From CALJIC01 sp039805565 (GTDB lineage: Bacteria > Chloroflexota > Chloroflexia > Chloroflexales > Roseiflexaceae), in NCBI GenBank assembly GCA_039805565.1, contig JBDLTZ010000246.1, positions 1 through 57,101 on the forward strand: a stretch of DNA of 57,101 nt. Direction: 5' to 3'. Shown piece after piece: positions 50,353-57,101 of this stretch. Each line of letters opens with the position of its first letter. Position 1 is the stretch's first letter. Under the pieces are notes generated by a model. That model was not told where the DNA came from, did no database searches, and saw only the letters and a program-made list of their open reading frames with translations. The translations under genes and the position numbers were made by a program.

Positions 50353-50898
50353 CTACCCTCCGGGCGGGGCATAGGCCGCGAGCCGACGCACCAGCCCCTC
50401 GACCTCGGGCGGGATGCCCCCCTCGACGAGCTCGATCCGCCGCACCCTGCGCCCGACGCGTGCCACCAGCTCGTAGATGTAGGCGTCGGGGCTGGCGCGG
50501 CCGCCGGACCCGAGGTGCGCGAAGTCCACCGCCTCCAGCTCGCGCCGCAGCTCGGCCAGCTCCTCCTCTGAGAGCGCCCAGACGGCCTTGGCCCGCTCCG
50601 CGCCCGGGCCGTCGGCGTCGTACGTCACCCTGCCGCTGCGGTAGACCGTGACCACGCCGGTGCGGAAGATCATGCCGCCGCTGCGCCGGAGCGACACCAG
50701 CGCGCCCCGCGGCAGACGTGGCCGGTCCTCGGCGGGAAGGCTTCGCCTGCGGCGGGAGGTCTGCTCCACCGGCGGCGGGTCCGGCGTCAGGCCCGTGTCG
50801 AAGTCGCCCGGCGCGATCGTGCCGAGCACCGCCGGGGGGCGGGTTGGCTTCTCGGGCGCGGGGTCCCGCGGGGTCTCGGGAGTCTCTGGGTCGGTCAT
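50353..50898 (-). CDS. Emfourin-like (M4 protease inhibitor-like) protein
   Basis: 181 residues. A Pro/Arg/Glu-rich disordered N-terminus (about 1-62) precedes a compact domain (about 65-178). This begins LVSLRRSGGMIFRTGVVTVY, passes LSEEELAELRRELEAVDFAHL and PDAYIYELVARVGRRVRRIEL, and ends IPPEVEGLVRRLAAY. The RSGG start, the L-x-x-(E)-x-(A/E)-ELR-x-x-(L/V)-x-x-xDF helix, the PD-x-x-Y(E/T)L strand and the IPPE end recall the emfourin family, which inhibits protealysin-type M4 peptidases. An M4 protease gene is nearby on the same strand. It overlaps the preceding gene by four bases. The assignment by motif is tentative. Confidence 0.5.
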   Translation of the reverse strand: MTDPETPETPRDPAPEKPTRPPAVLGTIAPGDFDTGLTPDPPPVEQTSRRRRSLPAEDRPRLPRGALVSLRRSGGMIFRTGVVTVYRSGRVTYDADGPGAERAKAVWALSEEELAELRRELEAVDFAHLGSGGRASPDAYIYELVARVGRRVRRIELVEGGIPPEVEGLVRRLAAYAPPGG

Positions 50899-51500
50899 TG
50901 CACCTTCACCGTCCTGATCATCTGCTCGAAGCGCGCCAGGGCGGGCTCGGCCTCCGCCTCAGGCGCTGCCAGCGTGATGTAGTAGGTGGTGGCGTTTGGC
51001 ACTATCACGATGTACTCGCGCGCCATCACAACCACCGGCCGCGACGCGCGCAGCGGCGTGTCGATCGGCTGCGCGACGTAGGCGTAGTCCAGCCGTGCCG
51101 CCGGGACTCCGTCCACCGTCGTGTCCGAGCGGCCGATCAGGTGGTAGCCGAGCAGCTGGGCGCGCTCGCCGATCCGCCGGTCCACCAGCGTCTGGAGGTC
51201 AGGCGCGTCGGCGGGGTCGAGCAGGCGCTCGTCCACCGTCAGCGCTGTCTTGAACGCCGAGTCCGCCAGCGGGTCCTCGACGCTCAGCAGGGTCCCCTCG
51301 GCCGGGTCGAGCGCGCTCCAGCCGGCGGGGTAGGTGATGCTGAAGGGCGACTCGGCGCCCCGGAACGTCGTCGCGCGGCCCTCGGCCTGCAACTTGAGCA
51401 GCAGGCCCAGGCCCAGCGCCAGCAGCACCACCAGCGCCACGCCGATATCCTTCGGGAGCATGCGGACGGGGATCGCCCGCGCCTCGGCTGCTCGTGTCAT
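50895..51500 (-). CDS. PsbP/Mog1-like (DUF1795-type) membrane-anchored protein
   Basis: 201 residues. One N-terminal transmembrane helix (about 18-38, IGVALVVLLALGLGLLLKL) precedes an extracytoplasmic domain with the Mog1/PsbP look: FRGAESPFSITYPAGWSALDPAEG, then LSVEDPLADSAFKTALTVDE, GVPAARLDYAYV and a final EAEPALARFEQMIRTVKV. The fold is common in secreted or anchored proteins without enzymatic activity. It starts 7 bp after the PrsW-like gene and overlaps the emfourin-like gene (ATGA), so three genes form one operon. The role is unknown. Confidence 0.7.
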   Translation of the reverse strand: MTRAAEARAIPVRMLPKDIGVALVVLLALGLGLLLKLQAEGRATTFRGAESPFSITYPAGWSALDPAEGTLLSVEDPLADSAFKTALTVDERLLDPADAPDLQTLVDRRIGERAQLLGYHLIGRSDTTVDGVPAARLDYAYVAQPIDTPLRASRPVVVMAREYIVIVPNATTYYITLAAPEAEAEPALARFEQMIRTVKVQ

Positions 51501-51507
51501 CGTCGCC

Positions 51508-52449
51508 TCACGATCTGCGCGGCTGCTGCGAGAGGGTCACGTCCGTCACGCGGCGCATCAGCGCGGCCAGCACCAGGAAGCCTGAGAGCGCCACCACCAG
51601 CCCGAGCGCCAGCGAGCGCCAGGGGTCTACTGTGAGGCCCGCCGCGCTGACCTCGTTGATCAGCCAGCTGAACAGGCCGTTGAGCGCCGCGGCGATGATC
51701 AGCCCGAGCGGCACCCACCAGACCGGCCGGTGGACGAACTTGGCATCGGCCATGAAGTAGCCCAGCAGCCCGCCGAACACCGCCTGCGCCAGCGAGGTCG
51801 TCACGACGCGGATGACCCCTGGCGCAAGCGCCACGCCGCCGTTGTCCAGCACGTAGCGCAGGTTGAGCAGCGTCGCCACGCCCAGACCGGCCACTGTGCC
51901 GTAGATGATCCCGTCCATGCGCTCGTCGAACTCCTCGGTGTTGTAGACCACCGCGCGCACGGCGAAGTAGACGATGCCCTGGTAGATGAAGCCCAGGATC
52001 AGGACCGAGGAGAGCAGCGAGGTGACGGTGTCGCTCGCGGCCCACTCGGCCAGCCGGAACCCCTCGCGCGCCAGCGGCAGGCCCACGGCCTGCGTGAGCA
52101 GCAGCGCCAGCAGCAGCACCGCGGCCACGCGCGTCTTTGGCTCGGGCTCCAGGCGGTCCTGGCGGTAGAAAAAAAACAGCCAGAGCGCGGTGGGGACCAC
52201 AGCCATCAGTACCCCCACCACGACCAGCGCCACCGGCTCGAGGCCGCGCACGTTGCGGGCCAGGAAGGCGACGATCGCCGCCAGCACGCCCATGCCGAGG
52301 ATCATGAACAGGTCGGCGCGCCACAGCCCGGCGTGCGGCCGGTTGACGGCGGCGAAGTGGCGGTCGCAGTAGACGCGCCCGCCGAGCGTGTTGTAGGGCG
52401 GGGCGACGCGCTGGCCGCAGATGCAGCAGTTCTCGTCTGTCTCCGACAT
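51508..52449 (-). CDS. PrsW-like intramembrane protease homologue with zinc ribbon, catalytic motifs degenerate
   Basis: 313 residues from ATG 52449. The N-terminal zinc-ribbon-like segment ENCCICGQRVAPPYNTLGG, then YCDRHF, precedes seven or eight hydrophobic helices. YNTEEFDERMDGIIYGTVAG matches the PrsW motif around (E)-x-x-x-DGI-x-YG. The first catalytic motif (EE-x-x-K) is replaced: the corresponding helix reads GFIYQGIVYFAVRAVV. The helix that should hold the zinc-binding His reads SLAQAVFGGLLGYF, with Gln where His is usual. The protein is thus probably a membrane scaffold or regulator rather than an active peptidase. Two hairpins lie in its leader. Confidence 0.65.
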   Translation of the reverse strand: MSETDENCCICGQRVAPPYNTLGGRVYCDRHFAAVNRPHAGLWRADLFMILGMGVLAAIVAFLARNVRGLEPVALVVVGVLMAVVPTALWLFFFYRQDRLEPEPKTRVAAVLLLALLLTQAVGLPLAREGFRLAEWAASDTVTSLLSSVLILGFIYQGIVYFAVRAVVYNTEEFDERMDGIIYGTVAGLGVATLLNLRYVLDNGGVALAPGVIRVVTTSLAQAVFGGLLGYFMADAKFVHRPVWWVPLGLIIAAALNGLFSWLINEVSAAGLTVDPWRSLALGLVVALSGFLVLAALMRRVTDVTLSQQPRRS

Positions 52450-52453
52450 GGAG

Positions 52454-52494
52454 CTCCTCTTGAGGAGGTCTGGAGGGGTTTCACCCCTCCAGAC
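52454..52494 (-). promoter_or_regulatory. Leader hairpins at the PrsW-like start, one covering the ribosome site
   Basis: On the minus strand a perfect 12-bp stem with a 3-nt loop (52494-52468) is followed at once by CTCCTC-AA-GAGGAG (52467-52454), whose second arm is the Shine-Dalgarno sequence 4 bp before ATG 52449. Both could form in the mRNA and limit translation. The 2-nt loop means the inner pairs must open, so the second stem is weaker than it looks. Confidence 0.5.
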
Positions 52495-52618
52495 AAGATG
52501 ATTGAATGTTTTTCTTCGGGGGCTACACCCCCAAACCCCGCTGTGCGCTGATGCGCGTAGAGTGTACCCAGGACGTTTCTCGCGGGCTGCGCTCCACCCC
52601 CCCGCTGGGCGCTCCCCC

Positions 52619-55174
52619 CTATCGCCGCAGCGTGGCGTCCACCACGAACGGGTTTGTCGCGTCACGCGGGATCTCCATGCCGTTGTCGGCCAGAATCGGC
52701 CGGTAGCCGCTCGCCAGGATGATCACGCTGTAGGTCTCGCCGATCGGCACGGCGGTCTCCGTCTGGTAGAAGCCGCGCTGGTCGGTGGCGGCGTAGGTGA
52801 TCACCTCGTCCTCGGTGACGTTGCCGTCGGCTGCGGCGCGCGAGGCGCTCAGCCCCGGCTGCAGGATGAAGACCTGCGCGCTGGCCACACTGCGCCCGGT
52901 GTTGGAGTCCGCCACCGTGCCCTGCACGAACACCGTGTTCGCCTGCGACGGGCTGGGCGCCTGTGGGGCCTGGCCGGCGGTGCACGAGACTAGCTGCACG
53001 TCGTCCACGAAGAAGCTGCTGACGTTGCCGCGCGGGTTCTCGGCCGCGAACGCCAGCCGCACCGTCTCGCCCGCCAGCTCGGTCACATCGAACTCCTCCT
53101 GGCGCCAGGTGTCGTCGCCCTGCGTCGAGGAGTACTCGGCCGCCGCGCCCAGCACATCGCCGCGCTGGTTGAGGAACAGAGCGCCGAAGCTGGCCTCGGG
53201 GGTGAACGCGCCGCCGAGGAAGCCGGTGGCCTCCTGGTGGATGAGCCGGAAGTAGCGCAGCAGCACGCGTGTCGCGTTCGGCGGGACGCGCACCTCCTGG
53301 TAGATGTACTGGAGCGGCTCCTGGTCCGTGCCGCCGAGCCAGGCGCTGCGCCGGCCCGAGTAGGGCAGCTCGGGGTCGATCACGCTGTACTCGCCGGCGC
53401 TCACCTCCTGCCAGCCGCCGCTGGTCTCGAAGCCGCCGTTGACGATCAGATCGGTGCAGCCCTGCGGTACTGGCGGCGGCGCTCCCCCGCCGCCCGGCTG
53501 GCCCGGCACGGTTTGGCCGTCCTCTGGCGCCTGCTCAGGGATGGTGTCGCCGCCGCCCACATCCAGGCCCACCTGCGCGAAGGCCTGGCGCACGGCCTGC
53601 GCCTCGGCATCGCCGTAGATCTCCTGAGCCGACTGGACGCTGAGGCGCGCGGCGTCGAAGAAGTCGGCGCTCGGCGTCAGGTAGCTCGTCAGGGTGCGGT
53701 AGTAGATCTGGCCGGTCCGCTCGCGCCCGATCGCCTGCGCCAGTAAGTAGGCGGCGTGGTTGGGGATGCCGCTGTTGATGTGCACGCCGCCGTTATCGTA
53801 GCGCCGGCTGACCGGCAGGTCGGCGTACTCGGCGGTGGTGGTCGGCTGCCCCACCCCCTGGAGCGGGTCGTTCGGGTCGTACAGGCCGCCGAGCGAGGGG
53901 TCCTCCAGGCTGCGGAGCACCGGGGCCGGGAAGGGCGGCGACTTGACCACCTCCTCGCCCAGGGTCCAGTTGTCGTCGTCGATCAGCGCGGCGAAGACGT
54001 CGGAGTAGGACTCGTTGAGCGCGCCGGACTGGCTCTCGTAGATCAGCTGGGCGCTGTTGTCGGTGATGCCGTGGGTCAGCTCGTGCGCCACCACGTCGAG
54101 TTCGAGCGAGAGCGGCCGGAAGATGCGCCCGCCGTCGCCGTAGATCATCTGCTGGAGCTCGCCGATCCAGGCGGCGTTCTCGGCGTCCTGCTCGTCGCTG
54201 CCGAAGTTGACGGTCGAGACGATCGGGCTGCCCTGGCCGTCGATGCTGTCGCGCTGGAAGTTGGTGAAGAAGTAGTCGTAGACGATGCCGGCGCCGTCGT
54301 GCGCGGCCTGGGCCACCGGGTCGCGTGAGCGCTCGCCCTCGTCGATCAGCTTGCGGCCAGGGAGGCGGGTGGTGTTGCCGGCAGTATAGGTGATGCGCCG
54401 CTTGGCATTCGCCAGGCTATCGAAGGCGTGTACCACCAGCGGGCGGCGGGCGTGCACGAAGACGCGCCACTGGCCGAGCGGCGCCGTGGTGAGGATCGTC
54501 ACCTGCCAGGTGAGGGCGGCCTTGCCCTGGCGGTCTACGTACACCATCAGCCGGGTGCGGTCACGCAGGATGCTGGTCCGCACCTTGAGACGCTCGGCCG
54601 GCTCGAGCTGGCGGTCCAGCAGGTCGCGCAGCGCTACGTCGGCGGCTTCGTCGGCGCTGAGGGCTGGCTCGGTGGGGATGTCGATGCCAGGTGCCACCTG
54701 ACCGTTCACCGACACCACGCGCAGCTGCTGGTCCATGTGCACCACCAGCTGCCGCCCGAACACGGGGATGCCCTGGTAGAGCTGGTCGAGGCGGACGTGG
54801 TGCCAGCCGAGGCGGTGGTCCGGCTCGATGCGCAGGAGCTTCAGCTCGCTCGCCCCGCGCAGGCCGAAGAGTGCGCGGTTGGCCTCCACAAACCCGATCG
54901 CGCGCGCGGACGGGTCACGCCGCTGGCCGGGCGGGGGCACGTAGGGCAGGCGGCCGCCCCTGCTCTTCGCCGCCAGGTGCTCGGCCACGCCGGTTGCGTC
55001 GTCCCACACCACGTCGAGCGCACTGCTCGCGCGGTCCTGGAGCGCCTCGAACGCCCTACGGGCCTCGTCGGAGGGCCCGGGGCGGGCGGGCGCGGCGGCG
55101 GCTGGGAACACCCCGAGCGCCAGCACAAGCGCGAGCAGCGGCAGACAGAGCCGTGAGTGTCCTTGTCGCTTCAT
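52619..55174 (-). CDS. Secreted M4 family metallopeptidase (thermolysin-like)
   Basis: 851 residues. Signal peptide (about 1-28, ending AAAAP), then an FTP/PepSY propeptide (about 30-230; DATGVAEHLAAKS, GVFGRQLVVHMD-like and NGQVAPGID segments). The M4 domain (about 240-545) has HEXXH at 364-368 (VAHELTHGITDNSA) and the third zinc ligand Glu388 in GALNESYSDVF, at the canonical 20-residue distance. A further His is in NGGVHINSGIPNHAAYL. A jelly-roll domain (about 580-710) and a carboxypeptidase-regulatory-like beta domain (about 725-850) follow, probably for substrate or surface binding. It digests extracellular proteins. The downstream genes encode a possible M4 inhibitor and two membrane proteins. 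Confidence 0.93.
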   Translation of the reverse strand: MKRQGHSRLCLPLLALVLALGVFPAAAAPARPGPSDEARRAFEALQDRASSALDVVWDDATGVAEHLAAKSRGGRLPYVPPPGQRRDPSARAIGFVEANRALFGLRGASELKLLRIEPDHRLGWHHVRLDQLYQGIPVFGRQLVVHMDQQLRVVSVNGQVAPGIDIPTEPALSADEAADVALRDLLDRQLEPAERLKVRTSILRDRTRLMVYVDRQGKAALTWQVTILTTAPLGQWRVFVHARRPLVVHAFDSLANAKRRITYTAGNTTRLPGRKLIDEGERSRDPVAQAAHDGAGIVYDYFFTNFQRDSIDGQGSPIVSTVNFGSDEQDAENAAWIGELQQMIYGDGGRIFRPLSLELDVVAHELTHGITDNSAQLIYESQSGALNESYSDVFAALIDDDNWTLGEEVVKSPPFPAPVLRSLEDPSLGGLYDPNDPLQGVGQPTTTAEYADLPVSRRYDNGGVHINSGIPNHAAYLLAQAIGRERTGQIYYRTLTSYLTPSADFFDAARLSVQSAQEIYGDAEAQAVRQAFAQVGLDVGGGDTIPEQAPEDGQTVPGQPGGGGAPPPVPQGCTDLIVNGGFETSGGWQEVSAGEYSVIDPELPYSGRRSAWLGGTDQEPLQYIYQEVRVPPNATRVLLRYFRLIHQEATGFLGGAFTPEASFGALFLNQRGDVLGAAAEYSSTQGDDTWRQEEFDVTELAGETVRLAFAAENPRGNVSSFFVDDVQLVSCTAGQAPQAPSPSQANTVFVQGTVADSNTGRSVASAQVFILQPGLSASRAAADGNVTEDEVITYAATDQRGFYQTETAVPIGETYSVIILASGYRPILADNGMEIPRDATNPFVVDATLRR

Positions 55175-55314
55175 GCACAGACCTTGCGTGCGGGCAGGGA
55201 GCTGCCCGAGCGGAGCCTACCCTGGGGAGTGCGGGGCGAATACAGCTATCGTATCACTGCCTGTGTACGCCGCACATAGCCTTTTGGATAGCAAAAAGCG
55301 GGCGAGGGCCACAG

Positions 55315-56739
55315 CTACTCGCGCACCCAGCGGATGTCGCGGCCGCCCTCCTCGGGCAGCGCCTGATCGAGCAGCGCCAGCAGATCCTCGTCCGCGCCGC
55401 GGTCTCGCAGCAGGGCGACCGTGTCGTGGTCGATGTAGAAATCGTCGTCCTGCAGCGACTCGCGCTCGAGCAGCGCCGAGAGCACCGCGAGCTGCCCCTC
55501 GGTGATCGTCCCGAGCGGCTCCTCGGTGTGCGCGTCGTACACAGCCAGCAGGGTGCTCTCGCCGCTGGCCGCCGCCGCGATCAGGTCCTGTGTGTCGGGG
55601 TCGATCGCCACCGGTGCGACCTCATCGGCCAGAAGGGTGTCGACGATCGCGCGCGATGCGCCCGGCCGGCCGAGGCGTGCGGCAGCCTCGCGCATCCGCT
55701 CGAGGCGCCCCAGCTCGTCGAGCAGTCGCCCGAGCTTGAAGGCGACGGTGGTGAGCTGGTTGCAGCGCACCGCCACACCCTGCTCGAGCAGGTGGTCGCT
55801 GTTGCGCTCCTCCTGGCCGGGGATGGGGGAGACGATCGCCATCGGCAGGCCGGCGGCCAGACACTCCGAGGCGGTGAGCCCGCCGGGTTTGCCGATGAAC
55901 AGCGAGGCGACGCGCATCAGGCTGGGCATGTCGTCGGTGAAGCCGAGCACGCGGAAGCGCTCGCTCTGCGGCTCGGTCATGCGGGCCACTTCGCGCCGCA
56001 GCCGCTCGTTCTTGCCGCAGACCACCACGGCCTGCACCTCCTGCCGCAGTAGGAGCAGCTGGGACACCACGGCGCGCGCCGGTCCACCCCCCACCGCCCC
56101 GGCCGACACCAGCAGGATCGGCAGGTCGGGCCGCAGCTTGTAGCGCGCCAGCACCGCGTCGCGGTCCAGCGGCTCCTCGAAGACCGGGTCCACTGGGATG
56201 CCCGAGACGGTGATGCGACCGCCGGGCAGCCCCACGGCCATTAGATGGGCGCGGGTCTCCTCGAGGGCCACGAAGTAGCGGCTGAAGTGGCTGCTGAGCC
56301 ACATCGAGTGGAAGTCGAAGTCGGTGGTGACGATCGCGAGCTGGGTGTCGAGCCGGCCGGCGGCGATCTGCTGCGCCACGATGCCGGCGGGCATGAAGTG
56401 GGTGCAGACGGTGATGTGCGGTCGGTAGTCGGTGATGAAGTTGATCAGCGGCTCGGCGTTGAGCCGGTCCAGGGCCAGGCGCATGCTGTCGGTGCGGCCG
56501 GGGGCGTCGCTCGTGTCGTACCACCAGCCCACCAGCATGGGGTTGTCCTTGACCAGCCGCAGGTAGAGGTCGGCGTAGAAGGCGCGGTAGGCGGGGTTGG
56601 TGTGCTCGAGCGCATCCTGGCTGACAACCTGCTCGACCTCCGGCGACCGCTTGAAGACCTTATGGAGCGCTGCGGCGGCCGCCTTGTGCCCGGCGCCAGC
56701 GCTGGTGGAGAGGATCAGAACTCGCTTGCTCATGGGCAC
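55315..56739 (-). CDS. MGDG synthase-like / processive diacylglycerol glycosyltransferase
   Basis: 474 residues. The N-terminal MGDG-synthase domain (about 5-175) starts RVLILSTSAGAGHKAAAAAL, where the family has its GxGH(K/R) motif. It continues with AFYADLYLRL and ITVCTHFMPAGIVA. The C-terminal GT28-type domain (about 200-370) has PILLVSAGAVGGGPARAVV, GFTDDMPSLMRVASLFIGKPGGLTASECLAAGLPMAIVSPIPGQE, including the Gly/Pro-rich UDP-sugar site. A C-terminal extension (about 395-474) is acidic. The family (GT28) makes mono- or diglycosyl-diacylglycerols at the membrane; chlorosome-bearing Chloroflexia contain such galactolipids. Donor specificity is not decided by sequence. Confidence 0.85.
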   Translation of the reverse strand: MPMSKRVLILSTSAGAGHKAAAAALHKVFKRSPEVEQVVSQDALEHTNPAYRAFYADLYLRLVKDNPMLVGWWYDTSDAPGRTDSMRLALDRLNAEPLINFITDYRPHITVCTHFMPAGIVAQQIAAGRLDTQLAIVTTDFDFHSMWLSSHFSRYFVALEETRAHLMAVGLPGGRITVSGIPVDPVFEEPLDRDAVLARYKLRPDLPILLVSAGAVGGGPARAVVSQLLLLRQEVQAVVVCGKNERLRREVARMTEPQSERFRVLGFTDDMPSLMRVASLFIGKPGGLTASECLAAGLPMAIVSPIPGQEERNSDHLLEQGVAVRCNQLTTVAFKLGRLLDELGRLERMREAAARLGRPGASRAIVDTLLADEVAPVAIDPDTQDLIAAAASGESTLLAVYDAHTEEPLGTITEGQLAVLSALLERESLQDDDFYIDHDTVALLRDRGADEDLLALLDQALPEEGGRDIRWVRE

Positions 56740-56775
56740 TCCATTGTTCTCTGCGGGCGGCCTGGCCCTTCTGAC

Positions 56776-57101
56776 ATGCGTGCGGTGCGAGGGAGGGCTC
56801 TGGCGCTCCTCCAGATAGCCCGCCCCGACGAGGTGCGTGGGTGCGAGCGAGGGCTCTAGCGCTCCTCCAGATGGCTCGCCCCGACGAGGTGCGTGGGTGC
56901 GAGCGAGGGCTCCGGCCCTCCTCGCGCTCCTCCAGATAGCTCGCCCCGACGAGATGCGTGGGTGCGAGGGAGGGCTCCGGCCCTCCTCGCGCTCTTCCAG
57001 ATGGCTCGCCCCGACGAGGTGCGTGGGTGCGAGGAAGGGCTCCGGCCCTCCTCGCGCTCCTCCAGAGGGCTCGCCCCGACGAGGTGCGTGGGTGCGAGGG
57101 C
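56776..57101. repeat. Tandem repeat of about 65 bp, running off the window
   Basis: Units begin at 56776 (57 bp), 56833 (56 bp), 56889 (65 bp), 56954 (65 bp), 57019 (65 bp) and 57084 (cut by the window end). Each starts (G/A)TGCGTGGGTGCGAG and ends CTCGCCCCGACGAG, with minor substitutions. The short units lack about 9 bp present in the longer ones (the GGCCCTCCT stretch). The long units contain a small GAGGGC-TCCG-GCCCTC hairpin. No long reading frame was found. It lies upstream of the MGDG-synthase-like gene, so its transcript may start inside or beyond the array. Confidence 0.9.

Noticed and set aside
56776..57101. CRISPR-like array
   Set aside because: The units are near-identical over their whole length, with no unique spacers.

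Overview
The window is high-GC bacterial DNA (roughly two thirds G+C by eye), densely coded on both strands, with clean consensus sigma-70-type promoters upstream of several genes. Several features point to a filamentous Chloroflexota (Chloroflexia) chromosome: an auracyanin-like blue-copper lipoprotein, a HAIR-controlled dnaJ-hspR operon, a monogalactosyldiacylglycerol-synthase-like glycosyltransferase, several PAS/GAF histidine kinases and a double-domain PPK2. No rRNA, tRNA, CRISPR array or replication origin was recognised. The taxonomic statement is inference.

Layout. 1-3.0 kb: end of a diacylglycerol-kinase-like gene, a TolB-like propeller lipoprotein and a GT4 glycosyltransferase. 3.1-4.95 kb (minus): a RbsD/FucU mutarotase and the heat-shock pair dnaJ-hspR behind an ideal promoter carrying a HAIR operator. 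5.1-8.5 kb: hypothetical protein, RDD protein, PlsC acyltransferase, MFS transporter. 8.5-11.7 kb (minus): a 1072-residue hybrid histidine kinase. 12-15.3 kb: two glycoside hydrolases (clan-A GH1-like and GH2). 15.3-17.9 kb (minus): DCC-family protein, Bcr/CflA-type MFS, a gene remnant and a two-zinc-ribbon protein. 17.9-19.1 kb: split chromate transporter. 19.1-22.1 kb (minus): a GT39-like membrane glycosyltransferase and an unusual thioredoxin/PD-(D/E)XK nuclease fusion. 22.3-25.8 kb: triple-GAF histidine kinase and PLP aminotransferase. 26-30.2 kb: MFS, DoxX-like protein, PAS kinase and the wreck of an IS200/IS605-type element. 30.2-33.3 kb: aldo/keto reductase, larB, larE, uraH. 33.4-38.2 kb: gatB, an Fes-like esterase and a two-gene ABC exporter. 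38.3-41 kb (minus): CBS protein, phosphodiester glycosidase, phage-type AAA ATPase. 41-44.8 kb: zinc-module fragment, PH-like membrane protein, hypothetical, auracyanin, AlaX-type editing protein. 44.8-47.6 kb: GT4 pseudogene and a nucleotide-sugar epimerase/dehydrogenase pair. 47.7-50.3 kb (minus): DUF507, small membrane protein, PPK2, a 28-residue transmembrane protein. 50.3-55.2 kb (minus): emfourin-like protein, PsbP/Mog1-like protein, PrsW-like protein with degenerate motifs, M4 metalloprotease. 55.3-57.1 kb: MGDG-synthase-like gene and a 65-bp tandem repeat running off the window.

Most notable: (i) degenerate heptamer tandem arrays sit at gene ends, and several genes take their stop codon from inside the array; (ii) a monothiol thioredoxin domain is fused to an HsdR-N-type nuclease domain; (iii) an M4 protease, a possible M4 inhibitor (emfourin-like) and an apparently inactivated PrsW-type intramembrane protease homologue lie together; (iv) there are remnants of at least three decayed genes or elements. 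All functional calls rest on reading motifs in the translations; no searches were run.
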